Positions 35,001 to 44,378 of a stretch of DNA of 64,000 nucleotides are shown here, piece by piece; within the stretch, counting starts at the first letter, position 1, and every line of letters begins with the position of its first letter. The position numbers were made by a program, and so were the translations under genes. Under the pieces are notes generated by a model. It searched no databases and was not told the DNA's origin. It saw nothing but the letters and a program-made list of their open reading frames with translations. The DNA comes from Flavobacterium microcysteis (lineage in GTDB: Bacteria > Bacteroidota > Bacteroidia > Flavobacteriales > Flavobacteriaceae). The DNA lies in the NCBI RefSeq assembly GCF_006385255.1, contig NZ_VFJE01000051.1, positions 62,001 through 126,000 on the forward strand. The letters are read 5' to 3'.

Positions 35001-37406
35001 TTAATACAAATTAGGGAATTTTTCAGGATTCACCTCATTCATAATAGCATATACTTTTTCGTAAATATCTTCAACAGATGGCTTAGAAAAATAATCTCCA
35101 TCAGTTCCGTAAGCCGGACGGTGTGCTTTTGCAGCTAGTGTTTCCGGTTTGCTGTCAAGATATTTATATCCGTTTTGTTCGTCAAGAATCTGTTGTAAAA
35201 TGTAAGCCGAAGCTCCACCAGGAACATCTTCATCTATTACTAACAGTCGGTTGGTTTTTGCTAACGATTTTACGATATCGTGATTGATGTCAAAAGGCAA
35301 TAACGATTGTACATCAATGATTTCAGCATCAATACCTATTTCCAGGAGTTCTTTGGCTGCCTGTTCTACCAAACGCAATGTTGATCCGTAAGAAACCAAA
35401 GTAATATCTTTTCCTTCTTTAAGTGTTTCCACAACACCAATCGGCGTTTTGAATTCACCCATATTTACTGGCATTGTTTCTTTTAGTCGGTAGCCGTTTA
35501 AGCATTCCACAACTAAAGCAGGCTCGTCAGTTTCTAGCAAGGTATTGTAAAATCCGGCAGCTTTGGTCATGTTTCTAGGAACCAAAACGTGTATTCCTCG
35601 AATAGCATTGATAATCATTCCCATTGGAGATCCTGAATGCCAGATACCTTCCAAACGGTGTCCTCTGGTTCTGATGATTAGCGGTGCTTTTTGTTTTCCT
35701 CTGGTTCTGTATTGTAATGTAGCCAAATCATCGCTCATGATCTGGATAGCATACAGCAGGTAATCCAGGTATTGGATTTCGGCAATAGGGCGTAATCCTC
35801 TCATTGCCATTCCAATTCCTTGTCCTAAAATTGTAGCTTCACGAATACCAGCATCGGCGATACGCAGTTCGCCATATTTTTCCTGCATTCCTTCCAAACC
35901 TTGGTTAACATCACCAATATTACCCGCATCTTCACCAAAAACAAGCGTTTCAGGATATTTGCTGAAAATGGCATCAAAATTATCACGGATGATGATTCTT
36001 CCGTCAACTTCTTCTGCATTTTCTGCATATTCAGGGCGTACTTCCTCTACAGAAAGAACATTTTGAGTAGATTCTGAGAATAGGTTAGAGCTGAATTTTG
36101 GCTGTATTTTTTCAATATAGGCCGTAATCCATTGCGCCAACTGGTTTTTCCCATTTTCTTTAGCAATAAGGCGTAACACTTTTCGTGCTGTTACGATGAT
36201 ATCTTTACGGATTGGTTCTTTAATACTTGCTAAATCAGAAGTCAGTTTTTCGATAAAAACCTTGTTTTCGCTTGATGCTGCAATGTTTTCCAATAAGGCA
36301 ACCAATTCTTTTTGCTCTTTTTTGATAGGATCTACAAAAGCGCTCCATGCTGCTTTTTTACCTTCAAGAACATCTTTTTTAACGGCATTATCAATCTCAT
36401 CTAATTCTTCCTGAGTAGCAATATTGATAGCAATCATCCATAATTTCATCTGGCGGATGCAATCATAATCAGCTTCCCAAGCCAAACGGTCAGCATTTTT
36501 GTAACGTTCATGTGAACCTGAAGTTGAGTGACCTTGCGGCTGAGTCAGTTCCTGAACGTGGATTAACACCGGAACGTGTTCCTCTCTTGCAATCTTGGCT
36601 GCTTGTTCGTAAGCAGTTACCAAAGCCGGGTAATCCCATCCTTTTACACGGATGATTTCATAGCCTTTATTTTCATTATCTCTTTGGAAACCTTTCAGGA
36701 TTTCTGAGATATTTTCTTTTGTAGTCTGGTATTTTGCATGTACAGAAATTCCGTATTCGTCATCCCAAACGCTCATAACCATAGGAACCTGTAAGACTCC
36801 AGCAGCGTTGATTGTTTCAAAAAACAAACCTTCAGATGTACTTGCGTTTCCAATTGTTCCCCAGGCAATTTCATTACCGTTGATAGAGAAATTGGTCTTG
36901 TTGTTGATTCCGGAAACGTTTCTGTATATTTTAGAGGCCTGTGCCAATCCTAACAATCTAGGCATCTGGCCCGCAGTAGGAGAGATGTCGGCACTTGAGT
37001 TTTTCTGTAAAGTAAGGTTTTTCCATGAACCGTCTTCGTTCAAACTATGTGTAGCGAAGTGACCACCCATTTGACGTCCTGCAGACATCGGGTCATGGTC
37101 AATATCAGCATGGCCGTATAGTCCTGCAAAAAACTGTTGGATTGTCATTTGGCCAATTGCCATCATAAAAGTCTGGTCGCGGTAGTAGCCGGAACGGAAA
37201 TCTCCATTCTTGAAAGCTTTAGCCATAGCCAGTTGAGGTACTTCTTTTCCGTCACCGAAAATCCCGAATTTGGCTTTTCCGGTCAAAACTTCACGGCGTC
37301 CTAATAGGCTGCATTCTCTGCTGATAATGGCTATCTTATAGTCATTCAATACTTCGGTTTTGAAATCTTCAAACGAAAGTTCTTTTTTGGAAGCTATCTG
37401 TGTCAT
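35001..37406 (-). CDS. Fused E1 alpha/beta subunit of a 2-oxoacid dehydrogenase (branched-chain or similar)
   Basis: An 801-residue protein that joins the two E1 subunits of 2-oxoacid dehydrogenases of the branched-chain/pyruvate type. The alpha part (about residues 1-400) has the TPP-binding GNASTSEG (about 185-195), and GYYRDQTFMMAIG; the beta part (about 470-800) has VFGEDAGNIGDVNQG and GIREATILGQGIGMAM with the transketolase-C GGASAYIL tail. The fusion is known in Bacteroidota. The E2 and E3 genes are not in this window, so the substrate remains open: branched-chain 2-oxoacids are the most likely. Confidence 0.92.
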   Translation of the reverse strand: MTQIASKKELSFEDFKTEVLNDYKIAIISRECSLLGRREVLTGKAKFGIFGDGKEVPQLAMAKAFKNGDFRSGYYRDQTFMMAIGQMTIQQFFAGLYGHADIDHDPMSAGRQMGGHFATHSLNEDGSWKNLTLQKNSSADISPTAGQMPRLLGLAQASKIYRNVSGINNKTNFSINGNEIAWGTIGNASTSEGLFFETINAAGVLQVPMVMSVWDDEYGISVHAKYQTTKENISEILKGFQRDNENKGYEIIRVKGWDYPALVTAYEQAAKIAREEHVPVLIHVQELTQPQGHSTSGSHERYKNADRLAWEADYDCIRQMKLWMIAINIATQEELDEIDNAVKKDVLEGKKAAWSAFVDPIKKEQKELVALLENIAASSENKVFIEKLTSDLASIKEPIRKDIIVTARKVLRLIAKENGKNQLAQWITAYIEKIQPKFSSNLFSESTQNVLSVEEVRPEYAENAEEVDGRIIIRDNFDAIFSKYPETLVFGEDAGNIGDVNQGLEGMQEKYGELRIADAGIREATILGQGIGMAMRGLRPIAEIQYLDYLLYAIQIMSDDLATLQYRTRGKQKAPLIIRTRGHRLEGIWHSGSPMGMIINAIRGIHVLVPRNMTKAAGFYNTLLETDEPALVVECLNGYRLKETMPVNMGEFKTPIGVVETLKEGKDITLVSYGSTLRLVEQAAKELLEIGIDAEIIDVQSLLPFDINHDIVKSLAKTNRLLVIDEDVPGGASAYILQQILDEQNGYKYLDSKPETLAAKAHRPAYGTDGDYFSKPSVEDIYEKVYAIMNEVNPEKFPNLY

Positions 37407-37431
37407 AAAATGGAATTTCTTGAATAGAAAA

Positions 37432-37439
37432 CAAATTTA
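37432..37439 (-). promoter_or_regulatory. Candidate -7 promoter box for the E1 gene
   Basis: On the minus strand this reads TAAATTTG, a match to TAnnTTTG, 26 bases before the start codon. No perfect -33 TTTG, but CTTG-like bases are near the expected position. Confidence 0.4.
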
Positions 37440-37609
37440 ATCATTTCTTCTTATAAAACAAGCAAGTTTTAATTTTGATATTTTCAACCAAACAGCTAAG
37501 AATGATGTTTTGAATAGAGAATAATCAGTAAAACCTCTTTAAAATTATTTTATATGTAATTTTAAGACGAAATAATTGATTCTCAATATTCTTGCGCCAA
37601 AATTGGATT

Positions 37610-40435
37610 TTAAAACCATTTTCTGGTAAAGAGATTAATCAATGTTCTTGGACTGAAAGTAATGATAAAGCGCACTTTTTCATTGTAATGAGGTTGTCCT
37701 ACTTCCCATCCGTTACTGGAGTAGACCGGGAAATAAAGTTCAAAATAATCGGTTACAAGATTAAGACGGATACCGCTATCATACACAAAATTAGGATCTG
37801 TGTGTCTGTTTTTAACCAATCCGGCATCTCCATAAATTTCAATCCATTGCCAGATATTAAAACTACCATTAAGGGTAGTCATCCATTGATTGGCAAATGG
37901 AGTATCGAGTTTGGATTTGAAACCACCTTCGGCAAGAATCAATTGCTGGCTAAAAAATCCGGTACTTTCTGAACGCCCATAATAGTTATAATCAAATAAA
38001 TAGTCGGTAGGACGGTCGAGTGCAAAACTAAAATAATCGGTATTGGTTCTGTTGTAAAAGAATGATCCTGCATACAACCTAAGATTGAGCTGTCTGTTGT
38101 CCTCAAACAGTTTACGGTATTCAATTTCGGTTGAGATTTTACCAAATTTCCCTGAAAGCTGCAGGTCGGTTAAAAAATTAAAATGGTTGGTTACTTCTGT
38201 TTTTATATTATAATATTTGGCATTAAAGACAGAATAATTCTCAGTCCTTTCTACGCTATAAGCCGATTTGTCCCTATTTACAAGCACTTCCCGAAATTGA
38301 ATCCCCTGTTTTCTATTGTCCCTGAAATTGTTTTCACGGAAAAGCATTGTTACTGTAGGTGTTAATTTTGTATAGGCAGCATCAGGTGCATAATGGAAAT
38401 AGGAACCGCTTAACTGATAACGGATATTAAAAGGGTTTCTATCGCGGTTCTGCTGGTTTACGAGAAATGAAAATGAACCAGTCAGTGTTTGCGTATTGGG
38501 TGAATAAATAGGATTTATTTCATAAATAAAAGGTTTGTCGAGTATGGTTTTATTGTTGAAACGAATACCCGGCGAAAGTCCATCATAAAGATTATAGCTT
38601 ATTGTTGGTATGTAAAGTATCTGATTATAATACGGATCTTCAAGATCTTTCATGAAATTGAACTTAATCGGTCGGTTCTGTGAAAAGAATCCTTTTAAAG
38701 ATTTCCAGTTGTTACGAAGATTGTATTCCGGAACTTCATTTTTATAATTCAGTACGATTTTGTCTGCATCGTTGCGTGGAACGGTAAAAGTACTGTCGGT
38801 TTTGATATTGTTGAGCCACTTTTTGAAAACGACCTCATTCTTTTTAATTCCATAAACAGGAATAGGTACAACGGTGTTTGCCTTGTTTCGTACGGTAAAT
38901 GTGACGCTGTCTTTTGTTTTTGAAACATCAGTAAATCTGTAATCTACTATGTCTCTGGAATCGATAATAGTCTTGAAAAACCAGTTAATGTCTTGTTTGG
39001 CGTTGGACTTGAGGATGTTTTCAAAATCTGCCCTCGAAGCAATATGTTGCTCGTTGAGGTTGTAAAACTCCCTGATGCTGTTTTCTACCACATCGTTTCC
39101 AAGATAATTGTCTAAATATTTAAGGCTGAGTCCGGCTCTGTATTTACTTGCAATTTGTTCGTTGAACTTAATAAAAGTGTTTTTAGGGTCCCCAATAGGT
39201 TGATCCAGATTTTTTCGGGCCATCAGCATATAGAAATAGCTGTATTGCTCATTAAAGTCAATAGTAGTGAGGTTATAGCCGCGCAAAAGCCACCATTGTG
39301 ACAAGTTGCCCATCATTTTGCTGTTGGGATGGTTTTCGTCTATGTATTTCATCATGGTATAAATCTGAATACCGTCATAAATCCAGTTGTCGTCTCTGGC
39401 ATTCAGGTGCAGGCTGGTTTTTAGGAAGTTGTTCAGATAGGTTTTCAGGAATTTTATCTCAAACATAAACTCATCCGGAAACGGACTTATAAAAGAAGGA
39501 AGCTGGTTAAGCCCATAAAAAGGATTCCTTTCATAATCGGTTTGGGAGACGGTTATTTTTTCAAACGGATAATTCCCAATATTTTCGTGAACAAAATTTA
39601 CAATTCTGTCAATAACAATAGCCTTTTGGATATCATTTAGTCTATTTTCCTTCAAATTGGTTTCTACAGTAACGTTATTGTTTTTGTAACTGTAAAATGT
39701 CATTTTTGGCTCAATAAACAAGTTAAAGTCCATGCGATTTTTTCCTGTCAACTCATAGGTCGAAAAAGCAGCGTCTTTTACCAAATTTAATTGATCCAGG
39801 TCCGAGGTTGCTACAAGTCCGGGAGGCAGTTTTAAGGTTATGTCAAAATCTGTAGCGGCATTAGCAATATCATCGAGATTGTTATTGCTGTATTTTATAA
39901 ACTGATGGTTTTCATAACGGGCAGGAGTGAGGCACCAGTTTTTTAGGTTGAATTCGCCCTTGTCGTTCCATCCGTATTTGGTAAAACGATCATTGGGGAA
40001 TTTGACACTATAGGTCAGTTTTAGCGTTATTTTTTCGTTTGGTGCTACTCTTTCTCGAAGATTGATTTCGATAACATCAGGATGTTTCTCAAAACGATGC
40101 CATTTCAAAAACAGGTTCTCCTGATCGATAATGGTTATGTTTTCTGTTTTTCCTCTATCTTCATCATGGGCCAAATGAAAGCTTCGTACAAATTCATCCG
40201 AAAATCGTCTGGCCAAAGGCGTGTTTTTATCAGAATAGGCCTGATTCCAATCGTTTATTATTATGGAGGTCAGCGTATCGCCAGTCTGGTTATTAAAAGT
40301 GATTTCTTGCTGAACGTAGGCAGACTTTTCTTCGCTGTTGATTTCAACATTCATCCTTGAATAATGTTGGGCATTTCCCTTAAAGGAAAAAAATAAAGAC
40401 AGGCAAGCAATAGCAATTTTAGCGAAAGTCCTCAA
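37610..40435 (-). CDS. Degenerate M1-like peptidase domain fused to an outer-membrane beta-barrel
   Basis: A 941-residue exported protein (signal peptide about residues 1-22, ending GNAQ). The N-terminal 550 residues align in layout with M1 aminopeptidases, but where the HExxH motif should be there is KTYLN (residues 331-335), and WIYDG (Asp354) takes the place of the WxxEG glutamate, so the zinc site is lost. Residues from about 620 to the end are a string of amphipathic strands with aromatic girdles that finishes in FTRKWF with a C-terminal Phe, as in outer-membrane barrels. Probably a surface- or periplasm-facing binding module on a barrel; function unknown. Confidence 0.75.
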   Translation of the reverse strand: MRTFAKIAIACLSLFFSFKGNAQHYSRMNVEINSEEKSAYVQQEITFNNQTGDTLTSIIINDWNQAYSDKNTPLARRFSDEFVRSFHLAHDEDRGKTENITIIDQENLFLKWHRFEKHPDVIEINLRERVAPNEKITLKLTYSVKFPNDRFTKYGWNDKGEFNLKNWCLTPARYENHQFIKYSNNNLDDIANAATDFDITLKLPPGLVATSDLDQLNLVKDAAFSTYELTGKNRMDFNLFIEPKMTFYSYKNNNVTVETNLKENRLNDIQKAIVIDRIVNFVHENIGNYPFEKITVSQTDYERNPFYGLNQLPSFISPFPDEFMFEIKFLKTYLNNFLKTSLHLNARDDNWIYDGIQIYTMMKYIDENHPNSKMMGNLSQWWLLRGYNLTTIDFNEQYSYFYMLMARKNLDQPIGDPKNTFIKFNEQIASKYRAGLSLKYLDNYLGNDVVENSIREFYNLNEQHIASRADFENILKSNAKQDINWFFKTIIDSRDIVDYRFTDVSKTKDSVTFTVRNKANTVVPIPVYGIKKNEVVFKKWLNNIKTDSTFTVPRNDADKIVLNYKNEVPEYNLRNNWKSLKGFFSQNRPIKFNFMKDLEDPYYNQILYIPTISYNLYDGLSPGIRFNNKTILDKPFIYEINPIYSPNTQTLTGSFSFLVNQQNRDRNPFNIRYQLSGSYFHYAPDAAYTKLTPTVTMLFRENNFRDNRKQGIQFREVLVNRDKSAYSVERTENYSVFNAKYYNIKTEVTNHFNFLTDLQLSGKFGKISTEIEYRKLFEDNRQLNLRLYAGSFFYNRTNTDYFSFALDRPTDYLFDYNYYGRSESTGFFSQQLILAEGGFKSKLDTPFANQWMTTLNGSFNIWQWIEIYGDAGLVKNRHTDPNFVYDSGIRLNLVTDYFELYFPVYSSNGWEVGQPHYNEKVRFIITFSPRTLINLFTRKWF

Positions 40436-40529
40436 ATTATGATTTTATAGTATAGCAAGTTTACTTATAATTAGATACAATTCCTAATAAAGGTTGCTTA
40501 AGATTGGCTTAAAGATGCAAAAACAAAAA

Positions 40530-40550
40530 AGCATCCTGTTTGAGGATGCT
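40530..40550 (-). terminator. Terminator after the LOG-family gene
   Basis: Stem AGCATCC/GGATGCT with 7-base loop; on the minus strand it is followed by a T-rich run. Confidence 0.75.
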
Positions 40551-40578
40551 CTTTATTGTATAACTATTAATTCTTGGA

Positions 40579-41304
40579 TTAGAAGTTAGGACTTAAATTG
40601 TATTTTTTGTAGAAGTTATCCAGTACATCCAATACTTCGTCTTCATTGTCTACAATTTTGATAAGATCCATATCACCAGGGCTTACGTTGCTGTATTTTT
40701 CAATCAGAACGGTCTTAACCCAGTCAATAAGTCCTGCCCAGAAATCTCTTCCTACCAGGATAATAGGGAATTTCCCGATTTTTTTGGTCTGAATCAATGT
40801 AATCGCTTCAAAAAGTTCGTCTAAAGTTCCAAAACCTCCCGGCATAACCACGAAACCTTGTGAATATTTTACGAACATTACCTTGCGTACGAAGAAATAG
40901 TCAAAGTTCAGGTTTTTGTCTTTATCGATATAAGGATTGAAATGCTGTTCAAATGGCAATTCAATGTTTAAACCTACAGAGGTTCCACCGCCTAAGTGGG
41001 CACCTTTATTTCCGGCTTCCATGATTCCAGGACCACCGCCAGTAATTACGCCATAGCCGGCTTTACTTATTTTATAGGCAATTTTTTCAGCAAGCAGGTA
41101 ATATTTGTCTTCCGGTTTGGTTCTTGCCGATCCAAAAATGGAAACGCAAGGACCTATTCTTCCCATATTTTCGTAACCGTTAACAAACTCGGACATGATC
41201 TTGAAAATTGCCCAAGAATCATTGCTTCGTATTTCGTTCCAGGTTTTTTGTTTAAATACTTCTTGTATTTTGTCGTCTTCGTTTTCGAATGTCTCTTTTT
41301 TCAT
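40579..41304 (-). CDS. LOG-family (TIGR00730) Rossmann-fold protein
   Basis: A 241-residue cytoplasmic protein with the lysine-decarboxylase-like/LOG motif MPGGFGTLDELFEA (about residues 151-164) and the preceding GGGPGIMEAGNKGA (about 91-104). Family members cleave the riboside monophosphate of cytokinins or related nucleotides; some are nucleotide 5'-monophosphate phosphoribohydrolases. It follows uvrA by 25 bases on the same strand, so the two are probably one unit. Confidence 0.9.
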   Translation of the reverse strand: MKKETFENEDDKIQEVFKQKTWNEIRSNDSWAIFKIMSEFVNGYENMGRIGPCVSIFGSARTKPEDKYYLLAEKIAYKISKAGYGVITGGGPGIMEAGNKGAHLGGGTSVGLNIELPFEQHFNPYIDKDKNLNFDYFFVRKVMFVKYSQGFVVMPGGFGTLDELFEAITLIQTKKIGKFPIILVGRDFWAGLIDWVKTVLIEKYSNVSPGDMDLIKIVDNEDEVLDVLDNFYKKYNLSPNF

Positions 41305-41329
41305 CTTTCTTAAAAAATTAATCAGCCTG

Positions 41330-44161
41330 CTAAGATAGCTCTTTTTTCAGGAATTGGGCGGTGTAGCTGTTTTTATTTTTAGCTACTTCTTCCGGCGTTC
41401 CTTTGGCAATCAGCTGTCCGCCACCTTTTCCACCTTCAGGTCCAATGTCAATAATATAGTCAGCTAACTTGATTACATCCATGTTATGTTCAATAATCAG
41501 GACGGTATTTCCTTTGTCAACCAGCTTGTCAATTACTTCCATCAAAACACGAATGTCTTCAAAATGCAAACCTGTTGTTGGCTCATCCAGAATATAAAAC
41601 GTATTTCCGGTATCTTTTTTAGACAGTTCGCCTGCCAGCTTGATTCGTTGGGCTTCTCCTCCGGATAATGTTGTGCTTTGTTGTCCAAGTGTAATGTATC
41701 CTAAACCAACATCTTGCAAGGCTTTGACCTTTCTATAGATTTTAGGGATATTTTCAAAAAACTCCACGCCTTCATCAACAGTCATGTTCAATACATCAGA
41801 AATGGATTTTCCTTTATATCGTATTTCTAAAGTTTCACGGTTAAAACGTTTTCCCTGACAGGTTTCGCATTCTACATAAACATCCGGCAGGAAGCTCATT
41901 TCAATGGTGCGTACACCTGAACCTTCGCAGGTTTCACATCTTCCTCCCGAAACATTAAAGCTAAAACGCCCCGGTTTGTAACCGCGTATCATGGCTTCAG
42001 GTGTTTGCGTAAACAGGCTTCTGATTTCAGAAAAAACTTCGGTATAGGTCGCAGGGTTCGAACGTGGTGTTCTTCCAATTGGCGACTGGTCAATATCAAT
42101 AATCTTGTCAATATTCTCCAATCCTTCAATCTTTTTATAAGGCTGAGGTTTTTTGACGCCATTAAAGAAATGGGCGTTTAAAATAGGATAAAGCGTTTCA
42201 TTGATGAGCGTTGATTTTCCACTTCCGGAAACTCCCGTCACACATATCATTTTGCCTAAAGGCAGTTCAATAGAAACATTTTTCAGGTTATTTCCGGTTG
42301 CTCCTGTTAATTTTAGGAGTTTTCCGTTGCCTTCGCGTCGCTTTTTCGGAACTGCAATTTCCATTTCTCCATTGATATAGGAGGCGGTAAGCGTATGTTC
42401 TTTCAAAAGTTCCTTTGGTGTTCCTTTGCTGATAATCTGTCCGCCAAATCGTCCTGCTTTGGGACCTATGTCGATGACATAATCAGCTCTTTCAATCATG
42501 TCTTTGTCGTGTTCTACAACAATAACTGAATTTCCGATGTCACGTAGCTGCTCTAATGAGTGGATTAGCTTTTCATTGTCTCTTTGATGTAACCCAATGC
42601 TTGGCTCATCCAGAATATAAAGCACTCCAACCAATTGCGAACCGATTTGAGTAGCCAGACGAATTCGCTGAGCTTCTCCACCGGAAAGTGATTTTGAGCT
42701 TCGGCTTAGGGCCAGATAATTCAATCCTACATTGACCAAAAAGCTCAATCTGGATTTGATTTCCTTGACAACTTCTGAAGCAATTTTCCTTTGTTTTTCA
42801 GTTAAGTCTTTGTCCAGCTGCTCAAACCAAACAGCCAGATCAGAAATATCCATATCGGTCAGTTCTGCAATATTTTTTCCGTTTACTTTGAAATATAAGG
42901 ATTCTTTTTTCAGACGGGAACCCTCGCAAACAGGACATTTTACTTCGTCCATGAATTCTTTAGCCCAACGTCTGATGGTTGTAGAACCGCTTTCGTCAAA
43001 TTGGTTTTTTATAAAGTTTGAAATTCCTTCAAAATCAATCTTATAGTCTTTTGTAACACCTAATGTTTTTGAAGAAACCTCAAATTTCTCTTTGCCGCCA
43101 TACATGATAACTTCCATGGCTTCGTCAGAGATTTTCTCAATAGGATCCGTCAATTTAAAACCGAATTTTTCTCCAATAATTTCCAACTGCTTGAAAATCC
43201 AAGAGCTTTTGTATTCTCCCAAAGGAGCAAAACCGCCTTGTTTGATAGAAAGTTTCGGATTTGGAACGATCTTTTTCATGTTGATTTCGTTCACGGTTCC
43301 TAAGCCATTGCAATGGTCGCAAGCGCCTTTAGGCGAGTTGAACGAAAAATTATTCGGTTCCGGATTTGGATAGGAAATACCTGAGGTAGGACACATCAGG
43401 TTTCGGCTAAAATAGCGTATTTCTTGGCTGTCCTGGTCGATAATCATCAAAATATCATCACCGTGATACATCGCTGTCTTGATACTTTCCGTCAGACGCT
43501 TGTCATTTTCTGGCGTATTTTCAATCTGCATTCTGTCGATAACCGTTTCAATATCATGTGTCTTGTAACGGTCCAGCTTCATTCCGGCAGTAATATCCTT
43601 GATTTCGCCATTGATGCGGACTTTCAGGAATCCCTGTTTTGTAATCTGCTCAAATAATTCACGGTAGTGTCCTTTTCTGGAACGGATTATTGGAGCCAGT
43701 ATGTTGATTCGCTTTCCTTTGAACTGCTCGAAGATAAGCTCCTTGATTTGTTCGTCGCTATAGCTCACCATTTTTTCTCCGGTCACATAACTATAGGCGT
43801 CACCTGCTCTGGCGTATAACAAACGCAGAAAATCGTAAATTTCCGTAATGGTTCCTACAGTAGAGCGTGGGCTTTTGCTTGTGGTTTTTTGTTCGATTGC
43901 GATAACCGGCGAAAGTCCATCGATTTTATCTACATCCGGACGTTCCAAACCGCCAAGAAACTGTCTTGCATAAGCAGAAAAAGTCTCAATATAACGGCGT
44001 TGTCCTTCGGCATAAATCGTATCGAAGGCTAAAGACGATTTTCCCGAACCCGAAAGTCCGGTAATTACTACCAGTTTTTCACGCGGAATTGTAACGTCAA
44101 TATTTTTCAGATTGTGGACGCGGGCGCCCAAAACTTCAATCGTATTTTCAGTGTCTAGCAT
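41330..44161 (-). CDS. uvrA: UvrA, excinuclease ABC subunit A
   Basis: A 943-residue DNA damage-recognition ATPase of nucleotide excision repair. Two ABC modules are complete: Walker [10 protein letters not shown] and GVSGSGKST, signature [12 protein letters not shown] and [12 protein letters not shown]. Zinc sites appear in CDHCNGLG and in CETCEGSG...CETCQGKRF. The ATG at 44161 is the proper start; a TTG at 44182 lies upstream in frame. Length matches the family. Probably co-transcribed with the LOG-family gene. Confidence 0.98.
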   Translation of the reverse strand: MLDTENTIEVLGARVHNLKNIDVTIPREKLVVITGLSGSGKSSLAFDTIYAEGQRRYIETFSAYARQFLGGLERPDVDKIDGLSPVIAIEQKTTSKSPRSTVGTITEIYDFLRLLYARAGDAYSYVTGEKMVSYSDEQIKELIFEQFKGKRINILAPIIRSRKGHYRELFEQITKQGFLKVRINGEIKDITAGMKLDRYKTHDIETVIDRMQIENTPENDKRLTESIKTAMYHGDDILMIIDQDSQEIRYFSRNLMCPTSGISYPNPEPNNFSFNSPKGACDHCNGLGTVNEINMKKIVPNPKLSIKQGGFAPLGEYKSSWIFKQLEIIGEKFGFKLTDPIEKISDEAMEVIMYGGKEKFEVSSKTLGVTKDYKIDFEGISNFIKNQFDESGSTTIRRWAKEFMDEVKCPVCEGSRLKKESLYFKVNGKNIAELTDMDISDLAVWFEQLDKDLTEKQRKIASEVVKEIKSRLSFLVNVGLNYLALSRSSKSLSGGEAQRIRLATQIGSQLVGVLYILDEPSIGLHQRDNEKLIHSLEQLRDIGNSVIVVEHDKDMIERADYVIDIGPKAGRFGGQIISKGTPKELLKEHTLTASYINGEMEIAVPKKRREGNGKLLKLTGATGNNLKNVSIELPLGKMICVTGVSGSGKSTLINETLYPILNAHFFNGVKKPQPYKKIEGLENIDKIIDIDQSPIGRTPRSNPATYTEVFSEIRSLFTQTPEAMIRGYKPGRFSFNVSGGRCETCEGSGVRTIEMSFLPDVYVECETCQGKRFNRETLEIRYKGKSISDVLNMTVDEGVEFFENIPKIYRKVKALQDVGLGYITLGQQSTTLSGGEAQRIKLAGELSKKDTGNTFYILDEPTTGLHFEDIRVLMEVIDKLVDKGNTVLIIEHNMDVIKLADYIIDIGPEGGKGGGQLIAKGTPEEVAKNKNSYTAQFLKKELS

Positions 44162-44322
44162 AGCTTTTTTTGCAAAACGCAAAGGTACGTTTTTGTAATT
44201 TATTTTTAGTTAAAGACTGATGTCCAAAACTTAAAATTTATTAAAAACAAAATGAGTTCGAAAAACGGTAAGGCTTTTGGTTTAAAGTTTTTAGATCTGT
44301 ATGCTTTGCAAGCAATTATTTT

Positions 44323-44350
44323 CACGCAAAGGCACAGAGCCGCAAAGTTT
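44323..44350. repeat. CGCAAAG-type intergenic repeat, copy 1
   Basis: CACGCAAAGGCACAGAGCCGCAAAGTTT: three degenerate 8-9 base units of GCAAAG/CAGAG form. Related copies lie at 52609 and 52641. It has no coding potential. Confidence 0.65.
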
Positions 44351-44378
44351 AGCGTTTAAACCGTTTCGCTGCCTGGTT

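Noticed and set aside
37610-40435. Calling the 941-residue protein an active M1 aminopeptidase
   Set aside because: The zinc-binding HExxH and the following Glu are absent.
44161-44182. Longer uvrA start at 44182 (TTG)
   Set aside because: ATG at 44161 lies directly before the conserved N-terminus and removes seven non-conserved residues.
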